Below, piece after piece: positions 8,310 to 19,472 of a stretch of DNA of 37,319 nt. The notes below the pieces were generated by a model. The model had not been told where the DNA came from, searched no databases, and saw only the letters and a program-made list of their open reading frames with translations. A program made the position numbers and the translations under genes. The first letter of the stretch is position 1; each line of letters begins with the position of its first letter. The DNA is from Mycobacterium sp. (GTDB lineage Bacteria > Actinomycetota > Actinomycetes > Mycobacteriales > Mycobacteriaceae), in the NCBI GenBank assembly GCA_026393245.1, contig JAPLAO010000225.1, forward strand, positions 1 through 37,319, in the 5' to 3' direction.

Positions 8310-8723
8310 ATGGCGAATCAAACCACCCGGCTGACCAGCGACGCTCTCGAATTCCTCTCCGAGCGCCATTTGGCGATGCTGACCACCCTGCGCGCCGACG
8401 GTTCTCCGCACGTGGTAGCCGTCGGCTTCACATTCGACCCGGTGAACCACATCGCCAGGGTGATCACCAGTGACGGATCGCAGAAGGCCATCAACGCCGA
8501 ACGCAGTAGCGTCGGAGTGCTCTCCCAGGTGGACGGCGGCCGGTGGCTGTCCCTGGAGGGCATCGCCGGGGTGAATCGCGACCCCGAGGCCATCCGCGAC
8601 GCCGAGTTGCGCTACGCCCAGCGGTACCGAACACCGCGGCTCAACCCGAAGCGAGTCGTCATCGAGGTGCTCATCAAACGAGTACTCGGATCATCAACGC
8701 TTTTGGAGCGCACCGAGCACTGA
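8310..8723 (+). CDS. PPOX/FDOR-family F420-dependent protein (Rv2074-like biliverdin reductase)
   Basis: [53 protein letters not shown]...; an alternative GTG start lies at 8307. Confidence 0.85.
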   Translation: MANQTTRLTSDALEFLSERHLAMLTTLRADGSPHVVAVGFTFDPVNHIARVITSDGSQKAINAERSSVGVLSQVDGGRWLSLEGIAGVNRDPEAIRDAELRYAQRYRTPRLNPKRVVIEVLIKRVLGSSTLLERTEH

Positions 8724-8735
8724 TGCGCTGCGGCT

Positions 8736-9860
8736 TCACTGCCGCAGCGGTACCACTGTCAAGTCATGCGGGCGATTGTTCACCGATAGCGCCCCGTCGG
8801 CGGTGACGATCACGATGTCCTCAATGCGCGCACCCCACTGCCCCGGCAGATAAATTCCAGGTTCGATGCTAAACGCCATGCCTTCAGCCAACTGGAGGTC
8901 ATTTCCGGCGACGATATAGGGCTCCTCGTGCACCGACAGGCCGATGCCGTGGCCGGTGCGGTGCACGAAGTACTCCGCGAGGCCGGCGTCGGCCAACACG
9001 TCGCGGGCGGCGGCGTCGACCTGTTCGGCCGTGACGCCGGGGCGCACTGACGCCACCGCGGCAGCCTGGGCGCTCTGCAGCACCGCGTATTGCTCGGCGA
9101 TCTTCGGTGTCGGTTCACCGAGGCTGTAGGTGCGCGTTGAGTCGGAGTTGTAGCCAGGTTCCACAGGTCCACCGATGTCGACGACAACGATGTCGCCGGC
9201 CTGCAACACCCGGTCCGAGCACTCGTGATGCGGATCGGCCCCGTGCGGTCCCGATCCCACGATGACGAACGCGGCTTCCGAATGCCCCTCAGCCACAATG
9301 GCTTCGGTGATATCGGCGGCGACCTGCGCCTCGGTGCGTCCCGGCGCGAGGAACTCCGGAACCCGGGCGTGCACGCGGTCGATCGCCGCACCCGCGGTGC
9401 GCAGTGCGTCGATCTCGGCGGCGTCCTTGATCATCCGCAGGCCCGCCATGATGTCGGTGCCCAGCACCGGAATTGAGCCCAGTCGCTCGGCCAGCGGCAG
9501 CAGATGTAGCGCGGGCATCGAGTCGGTGACCGCGACCCGTGCATGCCCGCCGAGTGCCAGCGCCACCAGGTTGCCGGGGTTCTCCCCGTCCACCCAGTCC
9601 TGCACCGTCAACCCAAGATCCCCGGCCGCGGAATCGCGCAGCGATGCCAACTCAAGCCGTGGGATGACCATCACCGGGGCACCGGCGGCAGGGATCACAA
9701 GTGCTGTCAGCCGCTCGAAAGTTTGTGCCCGCGAACCGATCAGGTAACGAAGGTCGTAGCCGGGCGTCACCACCAGTCCCGCCAGACCGGCCTGGGCCGC
9801 ACCGGCCGCTGCGGCTGCCAACCGCCGCGCATACACCTCATGGGGAAACCGGGTCGTCAT
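8736..9860 (-). CDS. pepE: M24-family Xaa-Pro dipeptidase-like peptidase (Rv2089c/PepE-like)
   Basis: [42 protein letters not shown]; metal-ligand motifs [44 protein letters not shown]. Confidence 0.9.
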   Translation of the reverse strand: MTTRFPHEVYARRLAAAAAGAAQAGLAGLVVTPGYDLRYLIGSRAQTFERLTALVIPAAGAPVMVIPRLELASLRDSAAGDLGLTVQDWVDGENPGNLVALALGGHARVAVTDSMPALHLLPLAERLGSIPVLGTDIMAGLRMIKDAAEIDALRTAGAAIDRVHARVPEFLAPGRTEAQVAADITEAIVAEGHSEAAFVIVGSGPHGADPHHECSDRVLQAGDIVVVDIGGPVEPGYNSDSTRTYSLGEPTPKIAEQYAVLQSAQAAAVASVRPGVTAEQVDAAARDVLADAGLAEYFVHRTGHGIGLSVHEEPYIVAGNDLQLAEGMAFSIEPGIYLPGQWGARIEDIVIVTADGALSVNNRPHDLTVVPLRQ

Positions 9861-9885
9861 GACTGTCAGGCTAGCGTGGGTGCTC

Positions 9886-10851
9886 ATGTCCGCACCGGTG
9901 TTACTGCTCGACGGCGCCAGCATGTGGTTCCGGTCCTACTTCGGGGTGCCGGCGTCGATCACCGGCCCAGACGGCCAGCCCATCAACGCGGTGCGCGGAT
10001 TCCTCGACAGCGTCGCGACATTGATCACCCAGCACCGGCCCGCGCGCCTGGTGGTGTGCCTCGATCTGGACTGGCGTCCACAGTTCCGGGTTGACCTGAT
10101 TCCCTCGTACAAGGCGCACCGGGTAGCAGAAGAGGGCAGCCCCGTCGGCGCGGACGAGGGCGACATCGAGGAGATACCCGACGACCTCAGTCCACAGGTG
10201 GACATGATCCTGGAGGTTCTCGGGGCATTCGGTATCGCCACCGCCGGAGCCGAGGGTTTCGAGGCAGACGACGTACTCGGCACCCTGGCGGCCGCCGAAC
10301 GGCGCGATCCGGTCGTCGTCGTCAGTGGTGACCGAGACCTGCTGCAACTGGTCGGCGACGACCCCGTTGAGGTCCGGGTGCTCTACATCGGCCAAGGGTT
10401 GAAGAAAGCGACGCTGTTCGGCCCCACCGAGGTCGCGGAACGCTATCGCGTGCCCGCGAACCGCGCCGGTGACGCTTATGCGGAGCTGGCACTGTTGCGC
10501 GGCGACCCCTCCGACGGCCTGCCCGGTGTGTCCGGGGTCGGCGACAAGACCGCGTCGGCCATGCTGATGACGTACGGATCACTGGAGAACATCCTGGCCG
10601 CTGCCCACGACCCGAAGTCCGCGATGCCCAAGGCATTTCGAGCCAAGATCCTGGCCGCCACGGACTACATCGAGGCGGCCAAGCCGGTAGTTCGGGTGGC
10701 CCGCGACGCGCCTGTGCACCTATTCACCGCCGACGACGCGCTGCCATTGCACGCGGCCGACCCCGCCCGGGTGGCCGAGTTGGCCGAGCGTTACGGCCTC
10801 GGCTCAGCTATCGCCCGACTGCAGAAAGCCCTCGACGCGCTACCGAACTGA
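9886..10851 (+). CDS. 5'-3' exonuclease (Rv2090-like, PolA N-terminal/FEN family)
   Basis: [41 protein letters not shown]...[13 protein letters not shown]...[11 protein letters not shown]...[19 protein letters not shown]. Confidence 0.92.
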   Translation: MSAPVLLLDGASMWFRSYFGVPASITGPDGQPINAVRGFLDSVATLITQHRPARLVVCLDLDWRPQFRVDLIPSYKAHRVAEEGSPVGADEGDIEEIPDDLSPQVDMILEVLGAFGIATAGAEGFEADDVLGTLAAAERRDPVVVVSGDRDLLQLVGDDPVEVRVLYIGQGLKKATLFGPTEVAERYRVPANRAGDAYAELALLRGDPSDGLPGVSGVGDKTASAMLMTYGSLENILAAAHDPKSAMPKAFRAKILAATDYIEAAKPVVRVARDAPVHLFTADDALPLHAADPARVAELAERYGLGSAIARLQKALDALPN

Positions 10852-10873
10852 GCAGCGCCCGCGCGAGGGGGCC

Positions 10874-10997
10874 GCCTACTTCACCCCATGACGGCGCCAA
10901 GCGCCTACTTCACCCCATGACGGCGCCAAGCGCCTACTTCACCCCATGACGGCGCCAAGCGCCTACTTCACCCGATGACGGCGCCAAGCGCCTACTT
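10874..10997. repeat. 29-bp tandem repeat (4 units plus an 8-bp partial) between convergent gene ends
   Basis: GCCTACTTCACCCCATGACGGCGCCAAGC at 10874-10902, 10903-10931, 10932-10960 and 10961-10989 (C to G variant); partial 10990-10997 includes the stop codon of the minus-strand gene. Adjacent GGCGC-CAA-GCGCC hairpins. Confidence 0.96.
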
Positions 10998-11786
10998 GGG
11001 CCGGCCGACCTCGTAGGTGCCCTTGTCATCCTGGAAGGTCACCGTCACCTGACGCTTGGTGCCGTCGATGCTCACCTCGCAGGTGAAGGTGTCGCCCTTC
11101 TTGACCGTCGGGTTCTGGCCGTTGTTGCACTTGACGTCGTTGACGTTCTTGGCGCCGTAACCGTTGGCCTCATCGGTGAGGATCTGCTGCACACCCTGCT
11201 GGGCTTTGTTCACATCGAGTTTGGTGGTGACGAAGAAACCCGGCTTGACGAAACCGAGCACCAGAACCGCGGCCAGCAACAGCGCGGCCAGCGATCCGAG
11301 GATGATCGCGGTGGTCCGCGTCGACTTCGGGGCCGCGACTTCGGCGCCGGGCTGTCCGTATGGGTACTGCCCAGGCTGCCCGGGCGGCGGGTAGGCCCCC
11401 GGTTGCGGGTACTGGCCGTACTGCTGCGGCGCGCCGTACGGGCCGGGCTGTCCGGGCTGGCCGTACTGACCGGGCTGGCCGTACTGACCGGGCTGGCCGT
11501 AGGCCGCGGGGTTGTAGTCGGTCGGTGCGCCGTAGGCCTGGGTGGGCGGGTAGCCCGGCACCGGCGGTTGGCCGTACTGCGGGTACTGCTGCGGGTTGTA
11601 GGCCGGCGGCTGACCCCAAACCGGAGCCTCCGCGCCAGGCTGGCCCCAGGCGGGCGCCTCGGTGCCCGGGTACTCCTGAGGCTGCCACGCCGGCGCCGAC
11701 GGGTAGGAGGGATCGGCGCCGGTGGCAGGCTGATCGGTGCCCGGCACCTGCCAGGGGTTGGGGTCAGATCCCTGCGGTCCGCTCAT
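10992..11786 (-). CDS. Pro/Gly/Gln/Tyr-rich membrane protein with a C-terminal DUF4333-like domain (Rv2091c-like)
   Basis: Low-complexity N-terminus ([13 protein letters not shown]), TM segment [23 protein letters not shown]-terminus [36 protein letters not shown]. Confidence 0.88.
   Translation of the reverse strand: MSGPQGSDPNPWQVPGTDQPATGADPSYPSAPAWQPQEYPGTEAPAWGQPGAEAPVWGQPPAYNPQQYPQYGQPPVPGYPPTQAYGAPTDYNPAAYGQPGQYGQPGQYGQPGQPGPYGAPQQYGQYPQPGAYPPPGQPGQYPYGQPGAEVAAPKSTRTTAIILGSLAALLLAAVLVLGFVKPGFFVTTKLDVNKAQQGVQQILTDEANGYGAKNVNDVKCNNGQNPTVKKGDTFTCEVSIDGTKRQVTVTFQDDKGTYEVGRPK
11456..11510. repeat. In-frame 18-bp coding repeat (GQYGQP)n
   Basis: GGGCTGGCCGTACTGACC repeated in the plus strand; encodes [19 protein letters not shown]. 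Confidence 0.85.
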
Positions 11787-11807
11787 CAGTCTCTCCTCGG
11801 TCGGTCC

Positions 11808-11873
11808 GGGGCTCTCGCCCCAAACGGTCTGGGGGTTTGCGCCCCACGACAGTCGCTGCTGGGGCTCACGCCC
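11808..11873 (-). promoter_or_regulatory. Three consecutive G4-C4 hairpins with GNRA-like loops in the helY/DUF4333 gene spacer
   Basis: Minus-strand RNA order: GGGC-GTGA-GCCC (11861-11873), GGGGC-GCAA-ACCCC (11831-11845), GGGGC-GAGA-GCCCC (11808-11821); between the helY stop (11911) and ATG (11786). Confidence 0.6.
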
Positions 11874-11910
11874 TACAAAGAACGTTCCTCACCGTACCGT
11901 TTGCCTCACC

Positions 11911-14724
11911 CTAGCCGCTGTCAACAGCCACGACGCCGCGCCGGATGTCGTCGATCGCGCGTTTTGCCGCAGTACGCACCGAGGATTCGGGCGCGGCGTT
12001 GCGAACCTGATCCAGCAGGTCGAGCACCTGACGGCACCACCGCACGAAATCCCCCGCCGGGAGCGCAGCACCGCTGCCCGCGACGTCCGAGGCGTCCAGT
12101 GCGGCGGCCAGGTCGCCGGTGGTGGCCCACCGGTAGACGGCCGGCACGAAGCCCTCATCGGGTTCCCGCGACGGGTTCAGCCGAAGCCGATGCTCATCGG
12201 CACGAAGCGCACTCGACATCCGCCGGGTCGAAGCAAGTGCTTGGCGCACGGCCGGGGTCGGCATGTCGATCGCATGCGCGGGGGTGGGCCCATCGCTGCC
12301 ACGGGTTTCGAACACCAGGGCCGAGAGCACCGCAGCCAACTCTGCCGGCTGCAACCCCTTCCAGGCCCCGGTCCGCAGACACTCGGCAACCAAAAGGTCA
12401 CTCTCGCTGTAGATCCGCGCCAGCAGCCGCCCGTCGGCGCTCACCTGAAGATCGCCCGCGTCACCATCGGTGGCGACGTACCCGCGTTCGGTCAGCAGGC
12501 CAACAATCTGATCGAAGGTCCGGGCCAGTGAATTGGTCGCCGCGGCGACCTTCGCGCGGATCTGCTCGTTGTCCCGCTCGACCCGCAGATAGCGCTCGGT
12601 CGCTCGCGCCAGGGCCTCGCGGTCCGCCAGCCGGTGGCCCGGATGCCGGCGCATCTCATCGCGCAGAGCCACCAACTCGGGGTCGGCACCATCGGCATCG
12701 TCGGCACCGCCGCGCCGCTTGCGGTCCACCGCAATGATCAGACCGTCTGCGGCCGAACGCAGCGCGGACGCCAGATCTCGTCGCACCCGCGGTTGACGGT
12801 GCTCGACCCGCTTGGGCAGGGCCATGGTGCCCACCGGTGCCGCAGACGCCGGATAGTCCACCGAGGAAATCCTTCCGGCCCAACGGTTTTCGGTCAGCAC
12901 CAGCGGCCGGGGATCATCGGAGTCGTTGGCCGCCTCCAGCACCACGGCCAGCCCGGCACGTCGGCCGGTCACGGTGATGATGTCGCCGCGCCGCAGCGAT
13001 GCCAATGCGCTGCCGGCTGCCTGCCGACGCTGCAGCCGTGACGCTCGCGACTGAAGGCGTTCCCGCTCACTGAGCTTCGCCCGAAGCCGCGCGTAGTCGA
13101 GGATCGCAGGCTCGACCGCGTCGGCGTGCCGCTTCCAGCCCAACTCGCCCGCGATGTCATCGAGCATCTTCTCGCCACGCTCGACGCCGCGGACCAGGCT
13201 GACCACCGAACGGTCGGCCTGGTACTGGGCGAATGATCGCTCCAGCAAGCGATGGGCCTGCTCTGGGTTCATCTGGCTGACCAGGTTGATCGTCATGTTG
13301 TACGACGGCGCGAAGGAACTGCGCAGCGGAAAGGTGCGGGTGGACGCCAAACCGGCGATCTCGGCGGGTTCGGCGCCGCTGTCCTGGGAATGCCAGATCA
13401 CCACCGCGTGGCCTTCGACATCGATGCCGCGACGCCCGGCACGTCCGGTCAACTGGGTGTACTCCCCCGGCGTCAGCGGCATGTGTTGTTCGCCGTTGAA
13501 CTTCACCAGTTTCTCCAGGACCACGGTGCGCGCGGGCATGTTGATACCCAAAGCCAATGTCTCAGTGGCGAATACGGCCTTGATCAACCCTGCGGAGAAG
13601 AGTTCTTCCACGGTGTGGCGGAATACTGGCAGCATTCCGGCGTGGTGAGCGGCGAGTCCACGCAGTAGGCCCTCGCGCCACTCGTAGTAGTCCAGCACCT
13701 CGAGGTCGGCGTCGGCCAGTTCGCCGCAACGCCGGTCGATCACCTCGGCGATGCGGACCCGGTCGGACTCGCTTGTTAGCCGCAGCGAACTGCGCAGACA
13801 TTGTTTGACGGCCGCGTCACAACCGGCTCGGGAAAAGATAAACGTGATCGCCGGCAGCAGACCTTCGCGGTCCAGTGTGGCGATCACATCGGGCCGAGGC
13901 GGTGGCCGGTTCAGTCCGGACCCGCCGCCTCGCGAACCCCCACGCCCCCCACCCCGATGCCGTGGCTGCCAGTCTGCGAGTCGGTCGGCCTCCTTCCGGT
14001 TGGCGATATGCCGCATGAGTTCGGGATCCACCCTGTTCTGGTTTTTGTTCCCGTCGCCCTGGTCCGGAGTACTGGCGGAGTAATCGAAGAGATCGAACAG
14101 TCGCTTGCCCACCAGCACGTGCTGCCACAGCGGCACCGGCCGGTGCTCGTCGACTACCACGGTGGTGTCACCGCGCACGGTCTTAATCCACCCGCCGAAC
14201 TCCTCGGCGTTACTGACCGTGGCTGACAGACTCACCAGTCGCACATGTTCAGGCAGGTGCAGGATCACCTCCTCCCACACCGCGCCGCGCATCCGGTCGG
14301 CCAGGAAGTGCACCTCGTCCATCACCACATACGAAAGCCCCTGCAGGGCATCGGAACCCGCGTAGAGCATGTTGCGGAGCACCTCGGTGGTCATCACCAC
14401 CACCGGAGCGTCACCATTGATCGACTGGTCGCCGGTCAGCAGTCCGATCCGTTCGGCACCGTAGCGGGCAACCAGGTCGTTGTGTTTCTGGTTGCTCAGT
14501 GCCTTGATAGGCGTGGTGTAGAAACACTTCTGCCCGGCCGCCAGTGCCAGGTGCACGGCGAATTCCCCGACCACGGTCTTGCCCGCACCGGTCGGCGCGC
14601 ACACCAGCACACCGTGGCCGCGTTCCAGCGCCTCGCAGGACTGGACCTGGAACCCGTCGAGCCGAAAGCTCAACTGTCCGGCGAAATCGGCCAACTGAGA
14701 ATCGGGGTCAGGTGATGTCGTCAT
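11911..14724 (-). CDS. helY: Ski2-like DEAD/DEAH-box RNA helicase HelY
   Basis: [82 protein letters not shown]; 937 aa. Confidence 0.95.
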   Translation of the reverse strand: MTTSPDPDSQLADFAGQLSFRLDGFQVQSCEALERGHGVLVCAPTGAGKTVVGEFAVHLALAAGQKCFYTTPIKALSNQKHNDLVARYGAERIGLLTGDQSINGDAPVVVMTTEVLRNMLYAGSDALQGLSYVVMDEVHFLADRMRGAVWEEVILHLPEHVRLVSLSATVSNAEEFGGWIKTVRGDTTVVVDEHRPVPLWQHVLVGKRLFDLFDYSASTPDQGDGNKNQNRVDPELMRHIANRKEADRLADWQPRHRGGGRGGSRGGGSGLNRPPPRPDVIATLDREGLLPAITFIFSRAGCDAAVKQCLRSSLRLTSESDRVRIAEVIDRRCGELADADLEVLDYYEWREGLLRGLAAHHAGMLPVFRHTVEELFSAGLIKAVFATETLALGINMPARTVVLEKLVKFNGEQHMPLTPGEYTQLTGRAGRRGIDVEGHAVVIWHSQDSGAEPAEIAGLASTRTFPLRSSFAPSYNMTINLVSQMNPEQAHRLLERSFAQYQADRSVVSLVRGVERGEKMLDDIAGELGWKRHADAVEPAILDYARLRAKLSERERLQSRASRLQRRQAAGSALASLRRGDIITVTGRRAGLAVVLEAANDSDDPRPLVLTENRWAGRISSVDYPASAAPVGTMALPKRVEHRQPRVRRDLASALRSAADGLIIAVDRKRRGGADDADGADPELVALRDEMRRHPGHRLADREALARATERYLRVERDNEQIRAKVAAATNSLARTFDQIVGLLTERGYVATDGDAGDLQVSADGRLLARIYSESDLLVAECLRTGAWKGLQPAELAAVLSALVFETRGSDGPTPAHAIDMPTPAVRQALASTRRMSSALRADEHRLRLNPSREPDEGFVPAVYRWATTGDLAAALDASDVAGSGAALPAGDFVRWCRQVLDLLDQVRNAAPESSVRTAAKRAIDDIRRGVVAVDSG

Positions 14725-15652
14725 GTTCAGGCCCCGTTCGTGCCGGAGCGGCCACCGGAGTCGGGGCCTCGATGGGAGCCGCCTGATCGTCAGGCACGGC
14801 GATCACGGCTTCCCGCTTGGCTTTTCGCCTGTCATGAACACGCGTCACCTGGATCGCGAACTCCAGCAACAACGTCAGCGCGAAACCCAGCGACAGCATG
14901 GAGAATGGGTCCGAACCCGGTGTCGCGATCGCGGCGAAGGCGAAGACACCGAAGATCAGTCCCCGTCGCCAGGACTTCAGCTTCTCATAGCTGAGCACAC
15001 CGATGACGTTGAGCATGATGATCAGCAGCGGGAACTCGAAACTGACCCCGAAGACCAGCAGCAGGTTGATCAGGAACCCGAAATAACGGTCACCCGACAG
15101 CGCGGTGACCTGGGTTTCGCTACCGACGGTCAGCAAGAAGTACAGAGCCTTCGCCAGCACGACATAGGCCAGCACTGCGCCACCAACGAACAACGTCGCG
15201 GCCGAGACCACGAAGGTAAAAGCGAACCTGCGTTCGTTGCGGTAGAGGCCCGGGGTGATGAAGGCCCACAGTTCGTAGAGCCAGACCGGGCAGGCCAGCA
15301 CGATCCCGGCGGTCAGACCGACCTTGAGGCGCAGCATGAACTGGTCGAACGGCGCGGTGGCCAGCAGCCGGCATCCGCCGTCGGAGCTGATATCGGCGCG
15401 CGCTGACTCCGGTAGCGCACAGTACGGGTGGCGCAGCAGTTCGCCCAGGCTCTCCATCCCGAAGAATCCGTGGCTGTACCAGAGGAAGCCGACGACGGTG
15501 GTCAGGGCGACGGCGCCCACCGAGATCAGCAGACGCGTCCGCAATTCCCGCACATGCTCGACAAGGGACATGGTGCCGTCGGGGTTGGTGGCGGCACGCC
15601 GCTGTCGCGGGTCCAGACGGGATAGAAATGTGGGGGTGCGCACGGCGTTCAC
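14708..15652 (-). CDS. tatC: Twin-arginine translocase TatC
   Basis: [17 protein letters not shown]...[24 protein letters not shown]...[14 protein letters not shown]. Confidence 0.96.
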   Translation of the reverse strand: MNAVRTPTFLSRLDPRQRRAATNPDGTMSLVEHVRELRTRLLISVGAVALTTVVGFLWYSHGFFGMESLGELLRHPYCALPESARADISSDGGCRLLATAPFDQFMLRLKVGLTAGIVLACPVWLYELWAFITPGLYRNERRFAFTFVVSAATLFVGGAVLAYVVLAKALYFLLTVGSETQVTALSGDRYFGFLINLLLVFGVSFEFPLLIIMLNVIGVLSYEKLKSWRRGLIFGVFAFAAIATPGSDPFSMLSLGFALTLLLEFAIQVTRVHDRRKAKREAVIAVPDDQAAPIEAPTPVAAPARTGPEHDDIT

Positions 15653-15686
15653 CTAGCGGCGCTCGGCGCCGGCCGTGCTGGTCGGG

Positions 15687-15947
15687 TCAGACCGGCCGGG
15701 CGTCGGTCGGGTTGGACGCGGGCGGAGCCACCGGTGCCTCAACGCGCTCGGAGGCCACCTGCGCCGCGGGCTGCACGGGAGTGACGGTGTCGGTCTTGCC
15801 GTCGGCCTGCAGTTCCTTGACCTCGGACTTGAAGATGCGCATCGACTTACCCAGTGACCGCGCCGCATCGGGCAGCCGCTTTGCCCCGAAAAGCAACACA
15901 CCCACGCCGAGAAGGATCAACCAGTGCCACGGACTAAGACTGCCCAT
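15687..15947 (-). CDS. tatA: Twin-arginine translocase TatA
   Basis: [46 protein letters not shown]. Confidence 0.96.
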   Translation of the reverse strand: MGSLSPWHWLILLGVGVLLFGAKRLPDAARSLGKSMRIFKSEVKELQADGKTDTVTPVQPAAQVASERVEAPVAPPASNPTDARPV

Positions 15948-16011
15948 CAGTTACCTCCCAGAAGTCGATTCGATGCTACCCCACCTGGCCCTGGGTGAAG
16001 CCGGACCGGAC

Positions 16012-16977
16012 TCAGTCGGCGAGATCGGCATAGGCGGCCAGTCCGTTGGTCGCGGCCTGGCGCACGCTGCGCACCAGGGACTCGGGCGCGAGTACCTGCA
16101 CATCCGCGCCGAAGCCCAGGATGAGCCTGGTCATCCACTCCTGCGCGGCGAAGGTCATGGCGGCCTCGAAGTAGCCGTCGGGTAGTTCCCGCAGCACCCG
16201 TACCGGGAAGTACTCCAGCATCCATGCCGCCCGGGGACCGACCCGCAACGTCGCCGACGGCAACGAGGGATCGGCGTCGAATAACGCGGTGTTCGGCGGG
16301 GCGTCGAGTGCCGGGCGCGGCGGGGCCGCGGCCTCGTCGAGCACATCAGCATCGACGATCCGGTCGAACCGGAACAGTCGCACGCCCTCGGCCTCGCGGC
16401 ACCAGGCCTCCACGTAACTGTGGTCGCCGACGAGCACCACCCGGATCGGGTCGACGATGCGACGCGACAGGGTGTCGCGGGATGCCGAGTAGTACTCGAT
16501 CACCAGGGCGCGGGAGTCGCGGACTGCGGCGCGCACCGCGGCGGCGGCGCCACTCTCGGCCGGGGCCGGTTCGTCGACCGCGGCCGGTACGTCGTCATCG
16601 ATTACCGTCCCGGCGGCCGCCTCGATTTTGGCGATCGCACTGCGGGCCGCTGCCGGGTCCAGTACGCCCGGGATGTCCGCGAGCGCACGCAGTGCCACCA
16701 GCAGACCGGTGGCCTCGGGCGAGGTGAGCCGAAGCGGCCGGTCCATCCCCGCGGAGAAGGTGACCTTGATGGTGTCGCCGGACAACTCGAAGTCGATCAG
16801 GTCGCCCGGGCCGTAGCCGGGCAGTCCGCACAACCACAGTTGGTTGACGTCCTGTTCGAGTTGCTTGCGGGTGACCCCGAGATCGGCGGCCGCCTTGGCG
16901 TAGGTGGTCCGCGGGTTCGCCTGGAAGTACGGAACCATGTTGAGCAACCGCACCAGGCGGGTGGACACCGGCGTCAT
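16012..16977 (-). CDS. pafC: WYL-domain DNA-damage regulator PafC
   Basis: MTPVSTRLVRLLNMVPYFQANPRTTYAKAAADLGVTRKQLEQDVNQLWLCGLPGYGPGDLIDFE; ATGA overlap with the pafB stop. Confidence 0.93.
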   Translation of the reverse strand: MTPVSTRLVRLLNMVPYFQANPRTTYAKAAADLGVTRKQLEQDVNQLWLCGLPGYGPGDLIDFELSGDTIKVTFSAGMDRPLRLTSPEATGLLVALRALADIPGVLDPAAARSAIAKIEAAAGTVIDDDVPAAVDEPAPAESGAAAAVRAAVRDSRALVIEYYSASRDTLSRRIVDPIRVVLVGDHSYVEAWCREAEGVRLFRFDRIVDADVLDEAAAPPRPALDAPPNTALFDADPSLPSATLRVGPRAAWMLEYFPVRVLRELPDGYFEAAMTFAAQEWMTRLILGFGADVQVLAPESLVRSVRQAATNGLAAYADLAD

Positions 16978-18008
16978 GAGGTCACCGCCGACTGCGCCAT
17001 GAGCCGTGCCAGTACGTCGTGACGCAGTGACGCCGGTTCCAGCACCAGTGCGTCGGCGCCATACCCGGCGACCTCGCGAGCCAGGCGGTCGAGCGCACCC
17101 ACCTCGAGTTCGATGATCTCGCCCTCGCGACCGGCGATGGTACGACGGCCGATTGAGCGACCCGCGCGTCGCACTGCGGTGGCATATCCGTCGGCCACCC
17201 ACACCACGGCCTGCCCGCCGCTGGACGTCTCACCGATCGCCCGATCCACCAGCGCGCGTAGATCCACCCCGTCCGGCCGGGTCACCGAGCGTTGTGGCCC
17301 AACGGTTTTCACGTCAGCGCCGATCCGGGAGAGGCGGAATATCCGAGTGGCATCGCGGTCTCGGTCATGACCGACCAGATACCAGCGGCCCATCGCGGTG
17401 ACCACACCCCAGGGTTCGACGGTGCGTTCGGCGTAGGCCTCGACCGGGGTGGGCCGGTGCTGGAACCGAACCGCATGCCCGGTGTCGATGGCGGACAGCA
17501 GGATTCCGAGAGCGTCTTCCGAGCCGCGAAGACCCATGGGGCCCATACCGGTGGTGATCGCCACACCGGCAGCCGGATCCACGTCGACACCGGCCGCCCG
17601 CAACTTCAGCAGCGCGCTTTGTGCGGCCGTGATCCGCTCGGGCGACTCCCAGAGTTTGGTGGCCACCGCGACAGCCGCGGCCTCGTCGCGGGTCAGGTCG
17701 ATATCGGGCAGGGCGTAGTCGTCACGGGTGATCCGGTAGCCCTCGGCGGGGTCGAAGTTCGATACCTTTCCTGTCTCGAGGGGTATGCCGAGATCGCGCA
17801 ACTCGGCCTTGTCGCGCTCGAACATCCGGGAGAACGCCTCGTCGCTGGGACATTCGGCGTAACCGGCGACGTTGGCCCGGATCCGTTCGGCGGTCAGGAA
17901 GCCGCGCGTCGATAGCAGCGCGATCACAAGGTTCATCAACCGCTCGACTTTAGAGATCCCCACGCGCCCAACCTTAACCGCACGCCCGCCGAAGCCGGGT
18001 GCACTCAC
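16974..18008 (-). CDS. pafB: WYL-domain DNA-damage regulator PafB (start uncertain: GTG at 18006-18008 or GTG at 17961-17963)
   Basis: SKVERLMNLVIALLSTRGFLTAERIRANVAGYAECPSDEAFSRMFERDKAELRDLGIPLE. Confidence 0.9.
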   Translation of the reverse strand: MSAPGFGGRAVKVGRVGISKVERLMNLVIALLSTRGFLTAERIRANVAGYAECPSDEAFSRMFERDKAELRDLGIPLETGKVSNFDPAEGYRITRDDYALPDIDLTRDEAAAVAVATKLWESPERITAAQSALLKLRAAGVDVDPAAGVAITTGMGPMGLRGSEDALGILLSAIDTGHAVRFQHRPTPVEAYAERTVEPWGVVTAMGRWYLVGHDRDRDATRIFRLSRIGADVKTVGPQRSVTRPDGVDLRALVDRAIGETSSGGQAVVWVADGYATAVRRAGRSIGRRTIAGREGEIIELEVGALDRLAREVAGYGADALVLEPASLRHDVLARLMAQSAVTS

Positions 18009-18077
18009 ATTCGGGTGTTCTCACATACGGGTGTTGCTCACATACGGGTGTTGCTCACATACGGGTGTTGCTCACAT
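18004..18077 (-). repeat. 17-bp tandem repeat between the pafA stop and pafB start
   Basis: CTCACATACGGGTGTTG at 18020-18036, 18037-18053 and 18054-18070; 16-bp variant 18004-18019; partial from 18071 overlapping the pafA stop. Confidence 0.96.
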
Positions 18078-19430
18078 ACTGGCAATGAGCCGTTTCACCC
18101 GCTCGTCGGTGGAGCGGAACGGGTCCTTGCACAGCACGGTGCGCTGAGCCTGGTCGTTGAGTTTCAGATGCACCCAGTCGACGGTGAAATCACGGCCGGC
18201 CTCCTGAGCGGCGCTGATGAACTCTCCACGCAGCTTCGCCCGGGTGGTCTGCGGTGGGGTGTCGACAGCCACCTCGATGTCCTCGTCGGTGGTCACCCGG
18301 GCCGCAAGCCCCTTGCGCTGCAGGATGTCGAACACTCCCCGGCCCCGCTTGATGTCGTGGTAAGCCAGGTCGAGTTGGCTGATCTTGGGGTCGGACAGTT
18401 CCATGCTGTAGCGGTCCTGGTAGCGCTGGAACAGTTTTTTCTTGATCACCCAGTCAATCTCGGTGTCAACCTTGGCGAAATCCTGGCTCTCGACGGCGTC
18501 AAGTTGGCGGCCCCACAGATCGACCACCTGATCGATCTGGGTATTGGGCTCGCGGGACTGCAGGTACTCCACCGCACGGGCGTAGTACTCGCGCTGGATG
18601 TCCAGCGCACTGGCCTGCCGCCCGCCGGCGAGTCGCACCGGCCGCCGTCCGGTCAGATCGTGACTGACCTCGCGGATGGCGCGAATCGGGTTGTCCAGGG
18701 AGAAGTCCCGGAACGGCACGCCGGCTTCGATCATCTCCAGCACCAGTGCGCACGTGCCGACCTTCAGCATGGTCGTCGTCTCACTCATGTTGGAATCGCC
18801 GACGATCACGTGCAGTCGCCGGTACTTCTCGGCATCGGCATGGGGCTCGTCGCGGGTATTGATGATCGGACGTGACCGGGTGGTGGCGCTGGAGACACCC
18901 TCCCAGATGTGCTCGGCGCGCTGGGATAGGCAGAACGCCGCGGCCTTCGGAGTCTGCAGCACCTTGCCGGCGCCGCAGATGAGTTGGCGCGTCACCAGGA
19001 ACGGCAGCAGCACATCAGAGATCCGGGAGAACTCACCGGCCCGAACGATCAGGTAATTCTCGTGGCATCCGTAGGAGTTGCCTGCCGAGTCGGTGTTGTT
19101 CTTAAACAGATAAATGTCCCCGCCAATGCCCTCATCGGCGAGCCGCTGCTCGGCGTCGATAAGAAGGTCCTCCAGTACCCGCTCACCCGCACGATCGTGG
19201 GTGACGAGCTGGATCAGATTGTCGCATTCGGCGGTGGCGTATTCGGGATGGCTGCCCACGTCGAGGTACAGCCGCGCACCGTTGCGCAGGAAGACGTTCG
19301 AGCTTCGGCCCCAGGAGACCACCCGACGGAACAGGTAGCGAGCAACTTCGTCCGGGCTGAGCCGACGGTGTCCGTGAAACGTGCAGGTGACTCCGAACTC
19401 GGTTTCGATGCCCATGATTCTGCGCTGCAC
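18072..19430 (-). CDS. pafA: Pup-protein ligase PafA
   Basis: [70 protein letters not shown]; 452 aa from GTG at 19428-19430. Confidence 0.95.
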   Translation of the reverse strand: MQRRIMGIETEFGVTCTFHGHRRLSPDEVARYLFRRVVSWGRSSNVFLRNGARLYLDVGSHPEYATAECDNLIQLVTHDRAGERVLEDLLIDAEQRLADEGIGGDIYLFKNNTDSAGNSYGCHENYLIVRAGEFSRISDVLLPFLVTRQLICGAGKVLQTPKAAAFCLSQRAEHIWEGVSSATTRSRPIINTRDEPHADAEKYRRLHVIVGDSNMSETTTMLKVGTCALVLEMIEAGVPFRDFSLDNPIRAIREVSHDLTGRRPVRLAGGRQASALDIQREYYARAVEYLQSREPNTQIDQVVDLWGRQLDAVESQDFAKVDTEIDWVIKKKLFQRYQDRYSMELSDPKISQLDLAYHDIKRGRGVFDILQRKGLAARVTTDEDIEVAVDTPPQTTRAKLRGEFISAAQEAGRDFTVDWVHLKLNDQAQRTVLCKDPFRSTDERVKRLIASM

Positions 19431-19437
19431 GGAGCAG

Positions 19438-19443
19438 AGCCTA
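19438..19443 (-). promoter_or_regulatory. Candidate -10 element TAGGCT of leaderless pafA
   Basis: TAGGCT-CTGCTCC-GTG on the minus strand: TANNNT followed 7 nt later by the start codon. Confidence 0.55.
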
Positions 19444-19472
19444 CTGGTTCCCCGACGGCATCGGTGGGCAAG

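Noticed and set aside
12877-17315. Shared 15-mer GGCCCAACGGTTTTC in helY (near 12880) and pafB (near 17292)
   Set aside because: Both copies lie within conserved coding regions in different protein contexts; most likely chance in GC-biased codons. A genome-wide k-mer count would be needed to revisit.
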